Shown here piece by piece: positions 63,939 to 64,000 of a stretch of 64,000 nt of DNA (the stretch's first letter is position 1; each line of letters opens with the position of its first letter). The position numbers and the translations under genes are program-made. The notes beneath the pieces are model-generated. The model searched no databases. It was not told the DNA's origin and worked only from the letters and a program-made list of their open reading frames with translations. The stretch comes from Streptomyces sp. IMTB 2501 (GTDB taxonomy: Bacteria; Actinomycetota; Actinomycetes; Streptomycetales; Streptomycetaceae). Location of the stretch: positions 165 to 64,164 of the forward strand of contig NZ_MQUS01000025.1 in NCBI RefSeq assembly GCF_001953885.1, written 5' to 3'.

Positions 63939-64000
63939 CGGGCGCATTCGGGCAACCGTCGACGACCGGTGCCCGTGGAAGCCTTCCGCGGCCTACTGTT

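Noticed and set aside
61485..63947. 820-codon open frame antisense to ligA
   Set aside because: It is the GC-rich shadow of the ligA codons; composition is His/Asp/Leu-biased without motifs, and ligA is certain.

Overview
The window is a 64 kb piece of a very GC-rich actinobacterial chromosome, almost certainly Streptomyces or a close relative. The evidence is extreme third-position G/C, frequent GTG/TTG starts, leaderless-looking promoters, a single in-frame TTA codon, and core genes typical of that genus: a YkuD L,D-transpeptidase pair, an SseB pair, a five-gene oligopeptide ABC operon, a riboswitch-led gcvT-gcvH-glyA-sdaA operon, and ligA preceded by a cysteine desulfurase and mnmA. No phage, IS element, CRISPR array, rRNA or tRNA was recognised. 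Most of the window is chromosomal core, with several patches of decayed genes and repeat insertions.

Layout. 1-9410 is transport: a half-transporter with a ruined ATPase site and its cut-off partner, an ABC-2 exporter operon with its own two-component system (divergent), and a heterodimeric ABC exporter. 9411-11210 holds gene remnants around a small secreted HNH-like protein. 11312-16699 carries glycogen debranching enzyme and two L,D-transpeptidase lipoproteins. 16779-25162 mixes an enoyl-CoA hydratase, an anti-sigma-type ATPase with a TTA codon, a deacetylase/beta-propeller lipoprotein pair, MerR and AraC regulators, an EF-hand protein and oxidoreductases, with another remnant patch at 21804-22361. 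25183-28689 has a GH25 muramidase, a secreted PI-PLC-like enzyme, and an RHH/VOC/methyltransferase operon. 28768-33009 has a STAND NTPase converging on a GT-B-like protein.

33011-37622 is the glycine-to-serine-to-pyruvate operon (glycine riboswitch, gcvT, gcvH, glyA, sdaA), read leftward into the GT-B-like gene. It is followed by a frameshifted P-loop ATPase and two SseB-like proteins. 40715-47118 is an oligopeptide importer (permease, binding protein, permease, two ATPases). 47218-55137 holds an M1 peptidase, a TRIC-type channel protein, an esterase, a thioesterase, a maleylpyruvate-isomerase-like protein with a divergent WYL regulator, a lipoprotein with a duplicated 3' end, and a TetR regulator divergent from two small membrane proteins.

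55424-63890 holds cysteine desulfurase and mnmA (sulfur relay to tRNA), small housekeeping enzymes, a methionine-synthase-like protein and ligA.

The most striking observation is a well-formed TPP riboswitch with its own terminator on the minus strand at 56655-56822. It has no gene downstream: it points straight into the 3' end of the cysteine desulfurase gene, whose product can supply sulfur for thiamine. Other notable items are a 7-bp tandem repeat inside the GT-B-like gene (a potential frame switch), an in-frame repeat insertion flanked by inverted repeats inside a methyltransferase, an 8-bp-periodic operator before the RHH gene, and the half-transporter lacking a P-loop.
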